From NCBI GenBank assembly GCA_004431415.1, contig QPMI01000656.1, positions 1 through 64,000 of the forward strand: a DNA stretch of 64,000 bases, read 5' to 3'. Under the pieces are notes generated by a model, which saw only the letters and a program-made list of their open reading frames with translations, did no database searches and was not told where the DNA came from. Shown one piece after another: positions 9,301 to 19,415 of the stretch (position 1 is the stretch's first letter; each line of letters opens with the position of its first letter). This DNA comes from Cyanophora paradoxa. Lineage: Eukaryota > Glaucocystophyceae > Cyanophorales > Cyanophoraceae. The translations under genes were made by a program, and so were the position numbers.

Positions 9301-11502
9301 CGGCGCGGAGGGGCGCGAGCCGGCGCGAGCCGGCGGGCGGGCGGGCGGGCGGGCGGGCGGGGCGCGCTTCCGAGGAAGATGATGAAGAAGACGCCTGCGG
9401 CGAAAACGAACAGTCAGCGGGGGGCGAAAGGGGGCGCGGGCGCGCAAGCGAGGCGGCGCGCGCCGAGGCCGAAGACGGTGCTCGAGCGGCCGTTGACGTC
9501 GATCTGCGTGCGCGGGTGCGGGCCTTCAGAAGGGGGGCGGGCGGGGCGGGGGCGGGGCGGGGGCGGGGGCGGGCCTGGACGGAGTTGGCGCGGGCGGAGT
9601 TGAAGGCCTGGCCCATCGCCTGGAACTCGGAGAGGAGCTCCACCACCAGGTACGTCCCTGCCGCCCGTGAGCGAGGCGGGGCGGGAGGGACGGCGGGGGC
9701 GGGGGCACCGGTGTGGCGGTTGTAGAGGTTGAAGGTCGCCGTGACCGCCCGCGTCAGCTCGTCGTGCCACTGCGCCCCCCGTCGTCAGCCGTCGGCCGCA
9801 CGGCCGGCGACGGGCGCGCTTCCGGTCCCCGGCCTCGCCCAGGAGCAGCTCCCCGCCCCCGCAGTCCCCTGGCGCGGGCGCGGGCGCGGGGGCGGCACCT
9901 TGTTGTCGATGAGGGCCTGCACCGCACCCACCGCCTCCGCCTCCGGCACCGGCACGTCCACCACGTACCCCCCGCGCCCGTAGGACCAGCTGTACCCCCC
10001 GTCCCGCAGGAAGGCCGCCGAGGGCCGAAGCTCGGGGAGCCCCTCCCGCCACGTCCACGTCACGTTCTCGTTCCCGTACGCGCTCCGGTCCTCCCCCGCG
10101 TCCTGCCGGGTACCCGATTCCTCGTCAGGGGATGGGGGTGCGTGTGCCGGGCGCGCGGGCGCGCCTTGAACTGGCCGGAGCAGCGCGTGGTGGGGTCCTG
10201 CGTCCACGTGCAGGGGCGGGGCATTCCCCGGACCTTCGGGGGGGGGGGTAAGCAAACCTTGGAGAAACCTTTCCGGGGCCCGGGGGGGGGGGGGGGTACC
10301 TGGCGGAGGCGTAGGGCGCCGAGGCGGGTGAAGAACATGGCGACGTCGGGGTTGCTGTCCGGGTCGATGAGGGGGATCAGCGTCCCCTGCACGTACGCGT
10401 AGAAGTCGCCTGCCGCGCCCCCCTCCCGCGTGAGCCGCGCGGCGCGGCGCGGCCGGCGTCGGGGCGGGGCGGGGCGGGCTGACTCATGGTGTTGATGGCG
10501 GCGTAGGCGGAGTTGTCGGCGCCCCTCGCCACGAAGTTGAGAAAGGCGCCCGAGTCCAGCTGCGCGCCGCGGCGGCGAGGCGCGCGCCCGCCCCGGCGTC
10601 GCTTCGGGGGGGGGGGATGGAGGGCGGGGGGCGGGCCGGCGGCGGGCGCGCACGAAGGAGCCGACTTGGGACGGGGCGTACTGGATCGGGATCTGGGGGG
10701 GCGTGAGGGGCGGCGGGCGCGGGGCGCCGGGAGTTGGGGGAGGCGTGTGCGAAGCCGAAGAGACTCGACGCACGACATTGACGACCACTGCGCGCAGAAG
10801 GCGTAAGCTCGGGGAGGCAGAGGCGGGGCGGGGCGGCCGGGCGGCCGGGCGGGGGCGGGGGCGCGGGGGCGGGCGCACGGTAGAAGAAGATGGCGGTGAA
10901 CGCGATATAGATCAGCAGCTCTGCGGTCAGGTCAGGCGGGGCGCGAGCGGCGGCGAGCGGCAGCCGTGCGGCGGCTGCCCGCTGGGGGTCACCGACTGCG
11001 TGGGTGGAGCTGGTCAGGGGCTGAGGGACGCTGGGGCGGGGGCCGCGCGAAGCGCACGGTAAAGCTGCGTCTGGCGTAGGTACGACTTGTTCACGCTGCG
11101 CGGCCGTTAGCTATGCCGCGACGGCCACGCTGGAAGGCTGCAGACCGGATGAAGATTTCGGCGCGGCGGACCTGCCGCGAGGGTGAGCCGGAGCGAGCGG
11201 CGGAAACCCGAGATCGGACGCACGTTGAGCTTGATGTTCCCGTAGCGCTTTTTGATGAGGTTCGCGAGGTTCTGGTGCTCCTCGAGCGCTTCTTTCTGCT
11301 TGTCTTGTGCGTTTGCGAAGCCCAGTGTATCAAAGAAGCGGCGCCTAGTCTTAGAGCCATCCGCAGCTTTCAAGCTTTTGGCGCTCGGCGGCCTCCCCGG
11401 CGAGCTCGACGGGCCTCGCTCGGCTGCCGGGCCCTCGGGCACTGCCAGCGCGACCCGGCTCTTAGGTCCGCTGGCCGGCTTCTCGGGGCCGACTCGGTTC
11501 AT
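3388..11502 (-). CDS. Polycystin-type cation channel with C-terminal ryanodine-receptor repeats
   Basis: Large minus-strand gene of many short exons. The chosen ATG at 11502 opens a basic, coiled N-terminus (KTRRRFFDTLGF, EEHQNLANLIKKRYGN). Then come a first membrane helix (ELLIYIAFTAIFFY), a long extracellular polycystin-type domain (SGAFLNFVARG, WTWREGLPELRP, TFNLYNRHTG), helices S2-S5 (FNMFDVTNLGLIIALS, ELAGVAILFSCIRIFKA, LAAFLVIFVIIFACAV), a pore loop and S6 (VIVVSLILINIFIAIVG). Cytosolic exons follow, ending with two RyR repeats and stop at 3388. Polycystins are Ca2+-permeable TRP-family channels; RyR repeats are known from ryanodine receptors. All exons run in one direction with no convincing promoter between the two halves, so a single chimeric protein is the simplest reading. 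Two adjacent genes remain possible. The middle exons (about 5000-7700) were not assigned to a family. Confidence 0.7.
3430..4830 (-). other. Two RyR repeats at the C-terminus of the channel gene
   Basis: Repeat 1 (about 4800-4260) reads FVPKPYDT, then ERIAELAHESW, PEGFFWWEGPD, DLAPFKDI, TWNIDTVKQ and VIRGIEIFGYQIE. This is the PF02026-type order of P.P.DT, La..HE.W, G..WG, L.P...L and the final hydrophobic helix with GY. Repeat 2 (about 4070-3540) reads RFAPRVVEPEGL, LAKNAFNEWA, YGEVRNKKK, DHRLVPYELLEE and IASIIACGYRIVPKK. The two copies are separated by intron sequence. In animal ryanodine receptors these repeats sit in the large cytosolic assembly. Their attachment to a polycystin channel is the unusual point. 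Confidence 0.8.
5155..5181. repeat. Homopolymer G run inside an intron of the channel gene
   Basis: An uninterrupted run of 27 G on the plus strand, meaning a C-run polypyrimidine tract in the transcript of the minus-strand gene. Similar G runs lie in other introns of the same gene near 5729-5752, 7898-7927 and 10282-10295. They may act as C-only polypyrimidine tracts near 3' splice sites and are likely to be length-polymorphic or error-prone in assembly. Confidence 0.8.
7978..10925 (-). other. Channel domain region of the polycystin-like gene (S1 to S6)
   Basis: Exons here carry the whole channel core. S1 lies near 10890-10920. The extracellular polycystin domain spans about 10700-9650, with the pair ALIDNK then LTRAVTATFNLYN typical of polycystins. 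S2-S5 lie between about 9280 and 8400. The pore exon near 8165-8235 reads FYGSFATLFGNLGGGLE. S6 near 7980-8045 reads LILINIFIAIVGK. The order and the LIN-F-AI ending of S6 are the family signature. The filter reads LGGGLE, where animal PKD2 has an acidic LGDF-type filter. The exon after S6 (LEPEDRMTILQKLLTL) is a probable amphipathic helix. Confidence 0.75.
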
Positions 11503-12162
11503 CTCTCGGCCCCTTGGCTAGCGCGCTGCCGGCCGGACTTCAAACGCGCCGCCCGTCGTCCCTCGCCGGCTTGAATCGCCGCACTATCGGGAGTTTGCAG
11601 CTGAATGAAAAGACGATCGCTAGAGCTGATGAGCGGCCGGCTGTGAGCTGCTGGGCGCGTTTCCTACGACGCAGTGGACACACCAATTCGGGCAGTGAAA
11701 ATTCCGGAGTCGAACCGGGGACTGCCGGTGCCAAGATTTCCCCCCTCCCGAGTCCCTCGGACTCCCTCCCCCCTCGTGGGGGGCGAAACGCTTAGCGGAA
11801 GAGGACCTACCCTAGAGGTCGAACAATGCCGAGCGCGCGCCGCGGCGCCGGCGCGGCATGCCGCCAGGCGCCGGCCGGAGAAGGGAGCGTCGGACAACTA
11901 GAAGCCTTGAGGGAGCAGCTGCAGCTGCCTCGCGCGCGCCCACTATCAGCTGCAGCTGTATGAGGTGAGACTCGCCGCCGCCGCGGCCGCCGCGCTGGAC
12001 GACGCGTACGGGCGGCGGGATTGCAATTGAATGCGGCTTCGAGGCGCTCCCCGCGGCCGCGGATTGCGCGTACGCGGCCGCGGGTCGTCGAATTCTCCCG
12101 GATCTGCATGCGCAGCGGCCGCGGGCGGCCGCGGCGGGGACGCGGTCGGCGGCGTCGGTCCC
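11503..12162. promoter_or_regulatory. Divergent promoter region, channel gene (-) and receptor gene (+)
   Basis: About 660 bp between two divergent start codons. It is rich in palindromic words, such as GCGGCCGC clusters near 12040-12130 and CAGCTGCAGCTG near 11915-11955. A tRNA B-box-like string is seen on the minus strand near 11707-11719, but no full tRNA could be folded around it. Promoter role is inferred from the layout alone. Confidence 0.4.
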
Positions 12163-15100
12163 ATGTACATCCGCCACTCACGAGCTCCAGAGCGAGTGTC
12201 AGCGGCCCGCTGCGCTCTGGCTTGCACCCTGGCTTCGCTCTTCCTGGCCGCCTGCTGCCAATGCAAGCCGCTCTCCATTCCCGTGGGCGGCGCCTTCCAG
12301 CTTCAGGACGCCACCGCCGGCGCAATCATGGCTTCCCTTTTCGAGCGAGCACTTGCCAGCCCGCGCACGCAGCCTCGAAGGCTTGGCTGATGGCCGGCCC
12401 TGCGCGTGCGCAGGCTTGGCTTGGCTGAAGTCAACAACCAGACGGCCTTGCTGCCCACGCTCCGGCTCGACGCTCGCATCGCCGACCAGGGCGCGCCCTC
12501 TTCCGCGCGGCTCGAGCCCACCGACGCTGAGACGCGCGCGCCCGCCCGCGGGGCCGCCGCAGGCGGGGACAACAACCAGGCGACGGCCTCGGCGATGCAG
12601 CTGGCCGCCCAGGGCTGCCTCTTCGTGGTTGGCCTCCGCACCAGCAAGGCCGCCGAGCCCATGAGTCCGCCCCCGCCCCCGCCCCCGCCGCCAGGGCGCA
12701 CGCCTCGCGCGCCCCTCTCCGACGCCCCGGCCCGCCCCGCCCCGCAGGCTACGTCCTGAACTCGTTCGCGATCGTGCACACGTCCATCTCCGCCTCTGCC
12801 CCCGCCTTCTCCAACAAGAAAGACTACCGTGCGCCGGGGCGCTCCCGCTCGTCGCTCTTCCCACAGCCGACGGATCCCCGCGCAGCCTTCTACTCGCGAA
12901 TGGTCCCCTCCGAGTGCGCAAGAAGCCCTCGCCCCTCGCCCGCCGCTCGCCCCGCGACCGCCGGCGCCCCCCCGCAGCGCGCTCCAGGGCCAGGCGCTGG
13001 CCCGCCTCGCCTTCTCGTACGGCTGGCGCCGCTGCGCCATCGCGTCCACCCTCGGCGCGCCCCTCCTCTCTCCAACTCCCCCCCCACCCCCACCCCCTCT
13101 CCCCCCGCTAGAGCTGACGCCCCCGGCAGACGTGTACGGGGCGGGCGTCCTGAGCGCCTTCGTGGCGGAGGCCAGGGTCCTGGGCCTCGCCGTCCTGGCC
13201 GCCCCCACCTTCCTCTCGGGCTCCTCCGGCCCCGCCCTCTCCGCCACCGTCGCCGCCCTCAAGGCCTCCGGCCCGCCCCGCCCTTTGATTTGATCTGCGC
13301 CGCCGCCGCGGGCCCGGGCTGACCGTACCCCTCCCCCAAGCAGACGCCCGCGTCATCGTCCTGGCCGCCCTCCACACCGACGTCGCCCCCGTGCGCCCCT
13401 GTACCCCCTCCCTCCCCCCCCTCCTTGACCCTGCGCCCAGCTGCTGGAGGCGGCGGCCGCGGGGGGACTCGTGGGGGACGACTTCGCGTGGCTCCTCTCC
13501 GACTCCGTGCGGCGCCCTCGGCGCCCGCGCCCGCGCCCCTCCGCCTCACTCGCGAGGGGCGCAGATCACGGCGGACTCGTCCCTGAGGGGGAAGAGCGCC
13601 GCCGCGCTGGACGCGCTGCGCGGCGCCGTCGGCATGCGCGCCTTCGGCGGCGGCCCCGTGCGCCCTCCCCCCGTCCCCTTCCCTCTACCCCTTGCCTCTC
13701 CGACACGCGAGCAGCGTACCCCGGAGTACGCTCAGCTGATCGCCAAGTGGGCGTCCCTGGACCCCGCCAAGTACACGGGCGCCGGGGTACCCTTCCTGAC
13801 CTACTACGCCCGTGCGCCCGCTCCTCCCCCTCCGCCCTCGCCGCCGGACGCCCGAGACGCCCCTCTGCGCCTCGCCGCAGCGTTCGCGTACGACGCCGTG
13901 TGGGCCTACGCGCGCGCCCTCGACGCCATGGCGCGCGACGGCGTCGACTTCTCCCGCTACAACTTCACGGTCCGCGCCGCCCGCGGCTGCTCTCAGCGTC
14001 GCTCTGCTTCGCGGTGAACGAGCGGTGAATGGTGCGCGGCAGGGGGCGCAGGGGACGCGGAACTCGCTGGGCCCCGCGCTGTTCCGCTACCTGGCGCGGG
14101 TCTCCTTCGCCGGGGCGACGGGCCCCGTGGCCTTCACCCCGGAGGGCGACCGCGTCGGCGTCTACGAGGTACCCCCGCTCTGCTTCTTCGCTTCTCTGAT
14201 TCTTTGCTTCCTGCTCGCCCTCAAAGGCGCCGCCCAGGTGGTGAACCTGCGGGGCTCGCCCTCGGGCGCCGCCTGGTCCGTCGTCGGCCTCTACGACGGC
14301 TCCGCCTTCGAGCCGCCCAGCCCGCCCGCCCTCTGGCGCTCCGGCTCGGCCTCCCCGCCCCCCGACTCGGCCAGCCGCTGCGACGCGGGCTTCGCGCCGG
14401 ACCCCATCCATGGCTGCCTCCCCTGGTCGGCCCCCCTCTCTCTTCTTTCGTCCCCTCTTCGCCCTTCTGACGCTTCCGCAGCGCGCCGGGCAGCTACGCC
14501 CCGCCCGCCTCGGACGCCTGCCTCCCCTGGTGCACGTACCCCCAGCGCGCGCGCACCGCGACTCCCCCCCGTGCTCTGCGTTGACGCCCGGGCCCGGGGC
14601 CGGCCGGCAGCCCCGCCGGCTTCTACTCCGTCGAGCCCGCGGCCGGCGTCTGCTCTCCGTGTCCCGCCGGCTGGTCCGCCCTGCCCCCCCCCTGCGCTCT
14701 CGAATGCCATGTACCCTCCTCACCCGGGCCTTTTCCTCAGGTTCCAGGACCGCCCCGGCCAGAGCCTCTGCATGGAGTGGTGAGGGTTCTCTGCACCCTC
14801 GGGAGCTCTGTACCCCCGGGCAACCCCCGCCCCTGCCCTCCGCAGCGACGTGGAGAGTTACTCGCAGTACCCCAACGCGACGAACTGCAACCGCTGCCCG
14901 CGCGACTCCGCCACCAACCGCCTCGTACCCCTCCCCTCCCCGAAACCCCCCACCTGAGCCTGAGCCTGAGCGGCGGCGCAGCGGGCGACGACCGCCTCCG
15001 AGTGTCGTTGCCGGGAGGGCCACTTCGCCCCGAGGCCGTTCACGGGTGCCCCCGGCGAGGCCTGCGCCGACTGCCCCCCGGTGCGCCCCCGCCACCCGCG

Positions 15101-18100
15101 ATTCTCGAACGCGCTGTACCCCCTCAATCCTTCCCACAGGGCGCCGCGTGCTCGGGCCCCGACCCACCCGTCGCCCTCGAAAACTACTTCCTGGTACCCG
15201 TACCCGACCCGCGGAGTCTGTACCCCCGGCTCAATTCAATCGCAGATTCCCTGGAGCGTGGAAGCGGGCGGGCGGCCGGTCTTCGAGCGCTGCAGAACGG
15301 ACGGCGCGTGCGTCGGCGGCAAGGACAGCGCCTGCGGTTCGCCTTCGGAAGTCCCCCGAGCAACGAAGTCTGAGGGCCGGGCAGGCGCGGGGTACAGCGG
15401 CCTCGTCTGCGGGCAGTGCGCGCAGGGCTTCGGGCAGTCGAAGCCGTTCGGGTGCCAGCAGTGCGTGCCGCGGGGCGGCCTCCTGACGATCCTGGGCCTC
15501 GGGATCGCCGGCATCCTCGCCGTCCTCGTCTTCTTCACCCTCTCCGCCGTCCACTCCGGCCTCCAGGCCCGCACCGGCCCTTTTCCGAGCCCCGCGCCCC
15601 TCACGCGCCCGCCCGCAGCTTCGGAGCCGCCACTCGGTGATGCTCAAGGTGTGCACTCCCCGCGTGCCCCCTTCCCTTTCCTTCGCCCATGACGGGTACC
15701 GCAGATTCTCCTCAGCTACGTGCAGGTCACGGCCTTCGGGCAGGCCTTCGAGCTCGGCTGGCGTGTACCCCCCTGGAACCCCGTGCCGCCTCGCTCTGAT
15801 TGTTCGCCCACCGCAGGCCCGACGTCCTCATGCGCTTCCTCAACGTCGCGTCCACGGTAACCCCCATCCTGCCCTGCACTGAAGAATCCGTTTCTAACCG
15901 CGTACCCCCGCCAGGCGGCCTCCCCGGTCTCGATGATCGTCTCCCTCGACTGCCTCGCCCCCGCCGACGGAGGCTTCGGCTTCTACCGCCAGGTCCGCCG
16001 CGCCCCCTTCTGGATCCTGCACCCCCTTCTCCCTCTCTCAAGCGCTGTACCCCGGCCCTGAAGTTCGTGATCTACCTCTGCATCCCTTTCATCGCCCTCG
16101 CCTACGCCGCGTGCGTCGCTTCCCTGTACCCCTGCACCCGACCTGAATCGCTGTATCCCCAGGGCCGCGTACCTGGTGGCGGCGCTGTGGCGCCTGCGCT
16201 CCGTCCGCCGCTCGGTGCGCCTCTTTTCCGGCTTCCTCTGATCATTCGGAGGCGAGGCGCGCCGCAGGGGGCGGCGGGCGCTCGCGGGGGCAAGGAGGCC
16301 CCCGAGGGGGCGGATGCCGTACCCATGCGGGGGGCCGCAGGGGCGCCCTCCAGCGTGGGGCCCGGGGCGTCTCAGGGGGAGATCGCCCTCGTGGACCTCG
16401 GCAGCCCCTCGGACGCCGCCAGCACCGCCGGCACGGCCACCCCCCGCCCCTCCGCCCTCGCCCTCTCCGCGCCCCGCGCCGGCCGCCCCGGCGGCCTCGC
16501 CCCGCTGAACGCCAAGCCGGACGGCGGGCTCGCCTCCCTCGTGCCGGCCCCCTGGGAGGTCCTCGCGGAGGAGCGCCCTGCGGCGCGCGCCGAGGCGACC
16601 CTCAGCAGCCTCGCCTCCGAGCTCGAGCCCGCCGCCGCGCCCGACGCCGACGCCGGGGCCGCCCCTGAAGCCGGCGCGAGCCTGGGCCTGGGCACCCTCG
16701 CCGCCCCGGAGGCGCGCGCCTACCGCCCCACCCCGGCCGACTACGGTGCGCCTCCTCCGGTCCTCTCCCTTTCGCTGCCCCTTGCGAGGCCGAGGCCGTC
16801 GGCTTGCGCCGCAGGCATCGCGGCGCTCATCGTCTGCATGTACACCGTCCACCCCGCCGTCTCCCAGGTCGGACCCTCGCCCTCCCCCAGACTTCCGAGC
16901 AGGAGCCTGACCACGGCCACGGCGCACCCGGACTTTAGATGGTGCTGCACGCCTTCAACTGCGTGGAGATCGGCGGCCGCCGCTTCCTCCGCCTCGACGT
17001 CGCCGTCGAGTGCGGCTCGCCCGCCTACCAGCAGTACACCAGTGCGCCCCCGCGCAGGCGCAGACGGGGCAGATCCTCCCTCTCTCTTTCTGAGGCGCGC
17101 GGCTGACCGGCGGGCCGGCTCGCGGTCGGCGCGCGCAGTCTCGCTGGGCGTGCCGGCGATCGTGGTTTACCTCTGGGTGGTGCCCCTCGTCCCCTTCCTC
17201 CTCCTCTTCCTCCAGCGCCGCCGCCTCGACCGCGGCCACCTCCGCGTCCGCTACGCCTTCCTCTGCCGCGGCTTCAAGCGCCGCTACGTCTGGTTCGAGG
17301 TCCGCAGCCGCACTAGGACTCCTCCACGCCGTCTCCGCCCGTGCCGTCCCGTCCCGGCCCGAGGCCCCGGCCGCGGCAGGCGTTCAACCTGGTGAAGAAG
17401 CAGCTGGTCATCTTCATCGCGGTCTTCCTCTCGCAGAAGATCATGGTGCAGGGCCTGCTGGCGCTGGGCCTGCTCGTCGCCGCGACCGCGCCCCTCGCCG
17501 AGGCCCGGCCCTGCGAGCACCGCCTCCTCAACCTCCTCGACGTCGTCCAGCCCACCGCGCGCCCTCACGCTTTGCCTTAGCTTAAGCTCTAGCTTAAGCT
17601 CAGGTGGTGACCTTCACGGTGCTCGGGGGCCTCTTCTTCGGGACCCGCTCCCTCGAGGAGGGCGAGGCCTCCCTCCTCTCCGTCCGCCCCCGCCCCCGCG
17701 CCCCCGGCCCGCGCCTCGAGCCCCTTCGCTTTGAGCGAGCGGCCGGCGGGGCGCAGGCGCTGCTGATCGTCGCCAACTGCGGCTTCCTCGTCCTCTGGCT
17801 CTGGCACTTCACGCGGGAGGTCCTCCAGTACGCCCGCCGCCAGGTGCGCGCCTCGGCGCCGTCGCAGTCGCCGTCGCCGTCGCGATCGCGATCGGGCCCC
17901 GTGCATAGTCTTTGATTCGATGTCGGCCGCGGAGGGCGTCGCAGCGGCACGTGGGGAGGGCGATCGCCGCGGTCCGCGCGGCCGCCGCGCAGGCGTCGGC
18001 CAGCATTCGCAGCCTCCGCAGCATGCGCTCCCCGCCGCCGTCCAGCGCTCTGCCCTCCGGATCCCGTCTCTTCGGGTGCGGCCGGTGCTCTCCGCCCATC

Positions 18101-18434
18101 AAAATTGCTTGCGCCCTTATGAGAGTGCAGAGGGAGCGGGGTGTGGCCGGCGCCGCCGGCGCCGCCGGACGATCCCGCATCCGAAGCAGCAGCCGCGGGG
18201 GCCGCGGCCGCGATCGAGAGAGCCGCCCCGCTGCTGGAACCGGTCCTGGACGCCGGGCCGCTGTCCTCGTCCGGTGCGGAAGCGCAGGCGAGCGGCCGGG
18301 GCGCGGCGGAAGAGGCCGGCACGCCGCGCGGCGACGTCGTGCCGTGGTCGTCCATGGCCGCCCCCGCCTCTGCAGTAGTTAGTAGCGCCCGCCGCCGCCC
18401 CAGCGCCCACGAGATCGACGCCCAGGAGCTCTAG
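12163..18434 (+). CDS. PBP1/ANF-type receptor with Cys-rich stalk and multi-helix membrane domain
   Basis: Multi-exon gene. The start at 12163 precedes a hydrophobic signal-like segment (CTLASLFLAACC) that leads into LSIPVGGAFQLQD. The extracellular part has the fold signature of type 1 periplasmic-binding/ANF receptors (as in GABA-B and glutamate receptors): AEVNNQTALLPTLRLD, SAPAFSNKKDY, LARLAFSYGWRRCAIAS, YGAGVLSAFVAEA, DARVIVLAALH and AFAYDAVWAYARALDAM. Next come Cys-rich segments (CADCPPGAAC, YSGLVCGQCAQGFG, CQQC) like GCC2/GCC3 or ephrin-receptor stalks. About eight hydrophobic segments follow, including LLTILGLGIAGILAVLVFF, FVIYLCIPFIALAYAA, IVVYLWVVPLVPFLLLFL, LVIFIAVFLSQKIMV and LLIVANCGFLVLWLW. 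The C-terminus is Ala/Ser-rich. The first intron appears to use a GC donor at 12363. The ligand is unknown; the domain order suggests a cell-surface receptor, not proven to be a GPCR. Confidence 0.75.
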
Positions 18435-18902
18435 GCTCTAGCTTATTGCCCATATGCATACGTATACTTCCGGGTTGGCCTCTAACTAAATGCAACAATG
18501 TAAGTGGCTTAAAACAATTTCTCTGGGGGGGGGCCTCGGCCGCGCGCGGCGAGGTCGCGATCGTGCGCGTGCACGTGCCCGCGGCCGGCCGCGCCACGGC
18601 GGAGCCGCCGGCCCGACGGGCGTGGGAGCCCAAATGCATGCGCATGTATAATTCGAAATGCCCCGTCCTCGCGTCTTTCGTTAAACGTTCGTGTCTTTGC
18701 GGTGCGTCCAACGGTCACGAATCACGATTGCCCCGCCTTTGACGATTTGCATTAGCACATCCATACAACTAATGAAGTTGTATGGATGTGCGCCATCGTT
18801 CGCTACGCGCGTGCACGTGCAGGGGCCAGACGCCCCTCGCGTACGCGTACGCCCCTTCCGCAGACTGAATTCGAAGACTTCCGCAGCTGCAGCGCTAGCG
18901 CT
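18435..18902. other. Spacer between receptor gene and LTR element
   Basis: Contains the 3' UTR of the receptor gene and the perfect hairpin described separately. No ORF of note. It ends with CGCT directly before the 5' LTR, a candidate target-site duplicate. Confidence 0.5.
18756..18790. repeat. Perfect 15-bp inverted repeat with 5-nt loop
   Basis: The left arm CACATCCATACAACT (18756-18770) and right arm AGTTGTATGGATGTG (18776-18790) are exact reverse complements around the loop AATGA. It lies ~320 bp past the receptor stop and ~110 bp before the LTR. It could form an RNA hairpin or a DNA cruciform; the function is unknown. Confidence 0.9.
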
Positions 18903-19395
18903 TGTCGCGGGCGATGGCAAGTCCGGCTAGAGCTTAGCCGGCTGGACCGGGTGCGGCCGCAGGCCGCGGGCCGGAAGCCGGCTAGGCGGGGCCGGTCGCG
19001 ACTTGGCTTGGTGACTTTCGGGCGCAGCCGAATGATTTTCGGTGCAGCGGTTGTTGGGGTTCAGAACCCAAGTCGGAACCCAATTCGGAATCCTAGAACC
19101 GTGAAAGTCCTAGAAAATACTTGCTAGTTTGCAACGCGGGCTAGTATAAGTAGCCGCTGCCCTGCCAAAGTTGTTATTCTTTGTGAGGCGCACAGCCTCG
19201 AAATACTAGCAGCGAAACTCTGCCTCTCTGCGGCTGCACCTTGCCTTAGCAATTAATATTTGGGAGGGCCTTGCATTGAATTGCACTACTAGCTGGGATC
19301 GCATCTCAGGTCTGTTATTAATCTGTTATTAGGCCTCTGGTTAAAACCCCTAGACTATATCTGGGCCTTGCCCGGATTTAACCAGACGCTTAATA
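18903..19395 (+). repeat. 5' LTR
   Basis: The first of two copies; identity to 30111-30603 extends 2 bp further (CG) on both sides, giving 495 bp in total. A TATA-like TATAA at 19145-19149 in the context GCTAGTATAAGTAG is the probable promoter, with transcription expected ~30 bp downstream. The flank carries a CTGTTATTAATCTGTTATTA short duplication near 19311-19332. Confidence 0.9.
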
Positions 19396-19397
19396 CG

Positions 19398-19415
19398 TGG
19401 GGGCTGCTCAAAATT
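19398..19415 (+). other. Probable tRNA primer-binding site
   Basis: Starts TGGGGGCTGCTC two bases inside the LTR end. TGG is the complement of the CCA tail of tRNA, and the following bases would pair with a tRNA ending GAGCAGCCCC before CCA. Position and sequence both fit a PBS; the primer tRNA is not identified. Confidence 0.6.

Noticed and set aside
11680-11825. Possible tRNA gene on the minus strand (GGTTCGACTCC B-box-like string and a GACCT...AGGTC hairpin upstream)
   Set aside because: No matching 7-bp acceptor stem, no A box and no convincing anticodon arm could be folded; the T stem has a mismatch.
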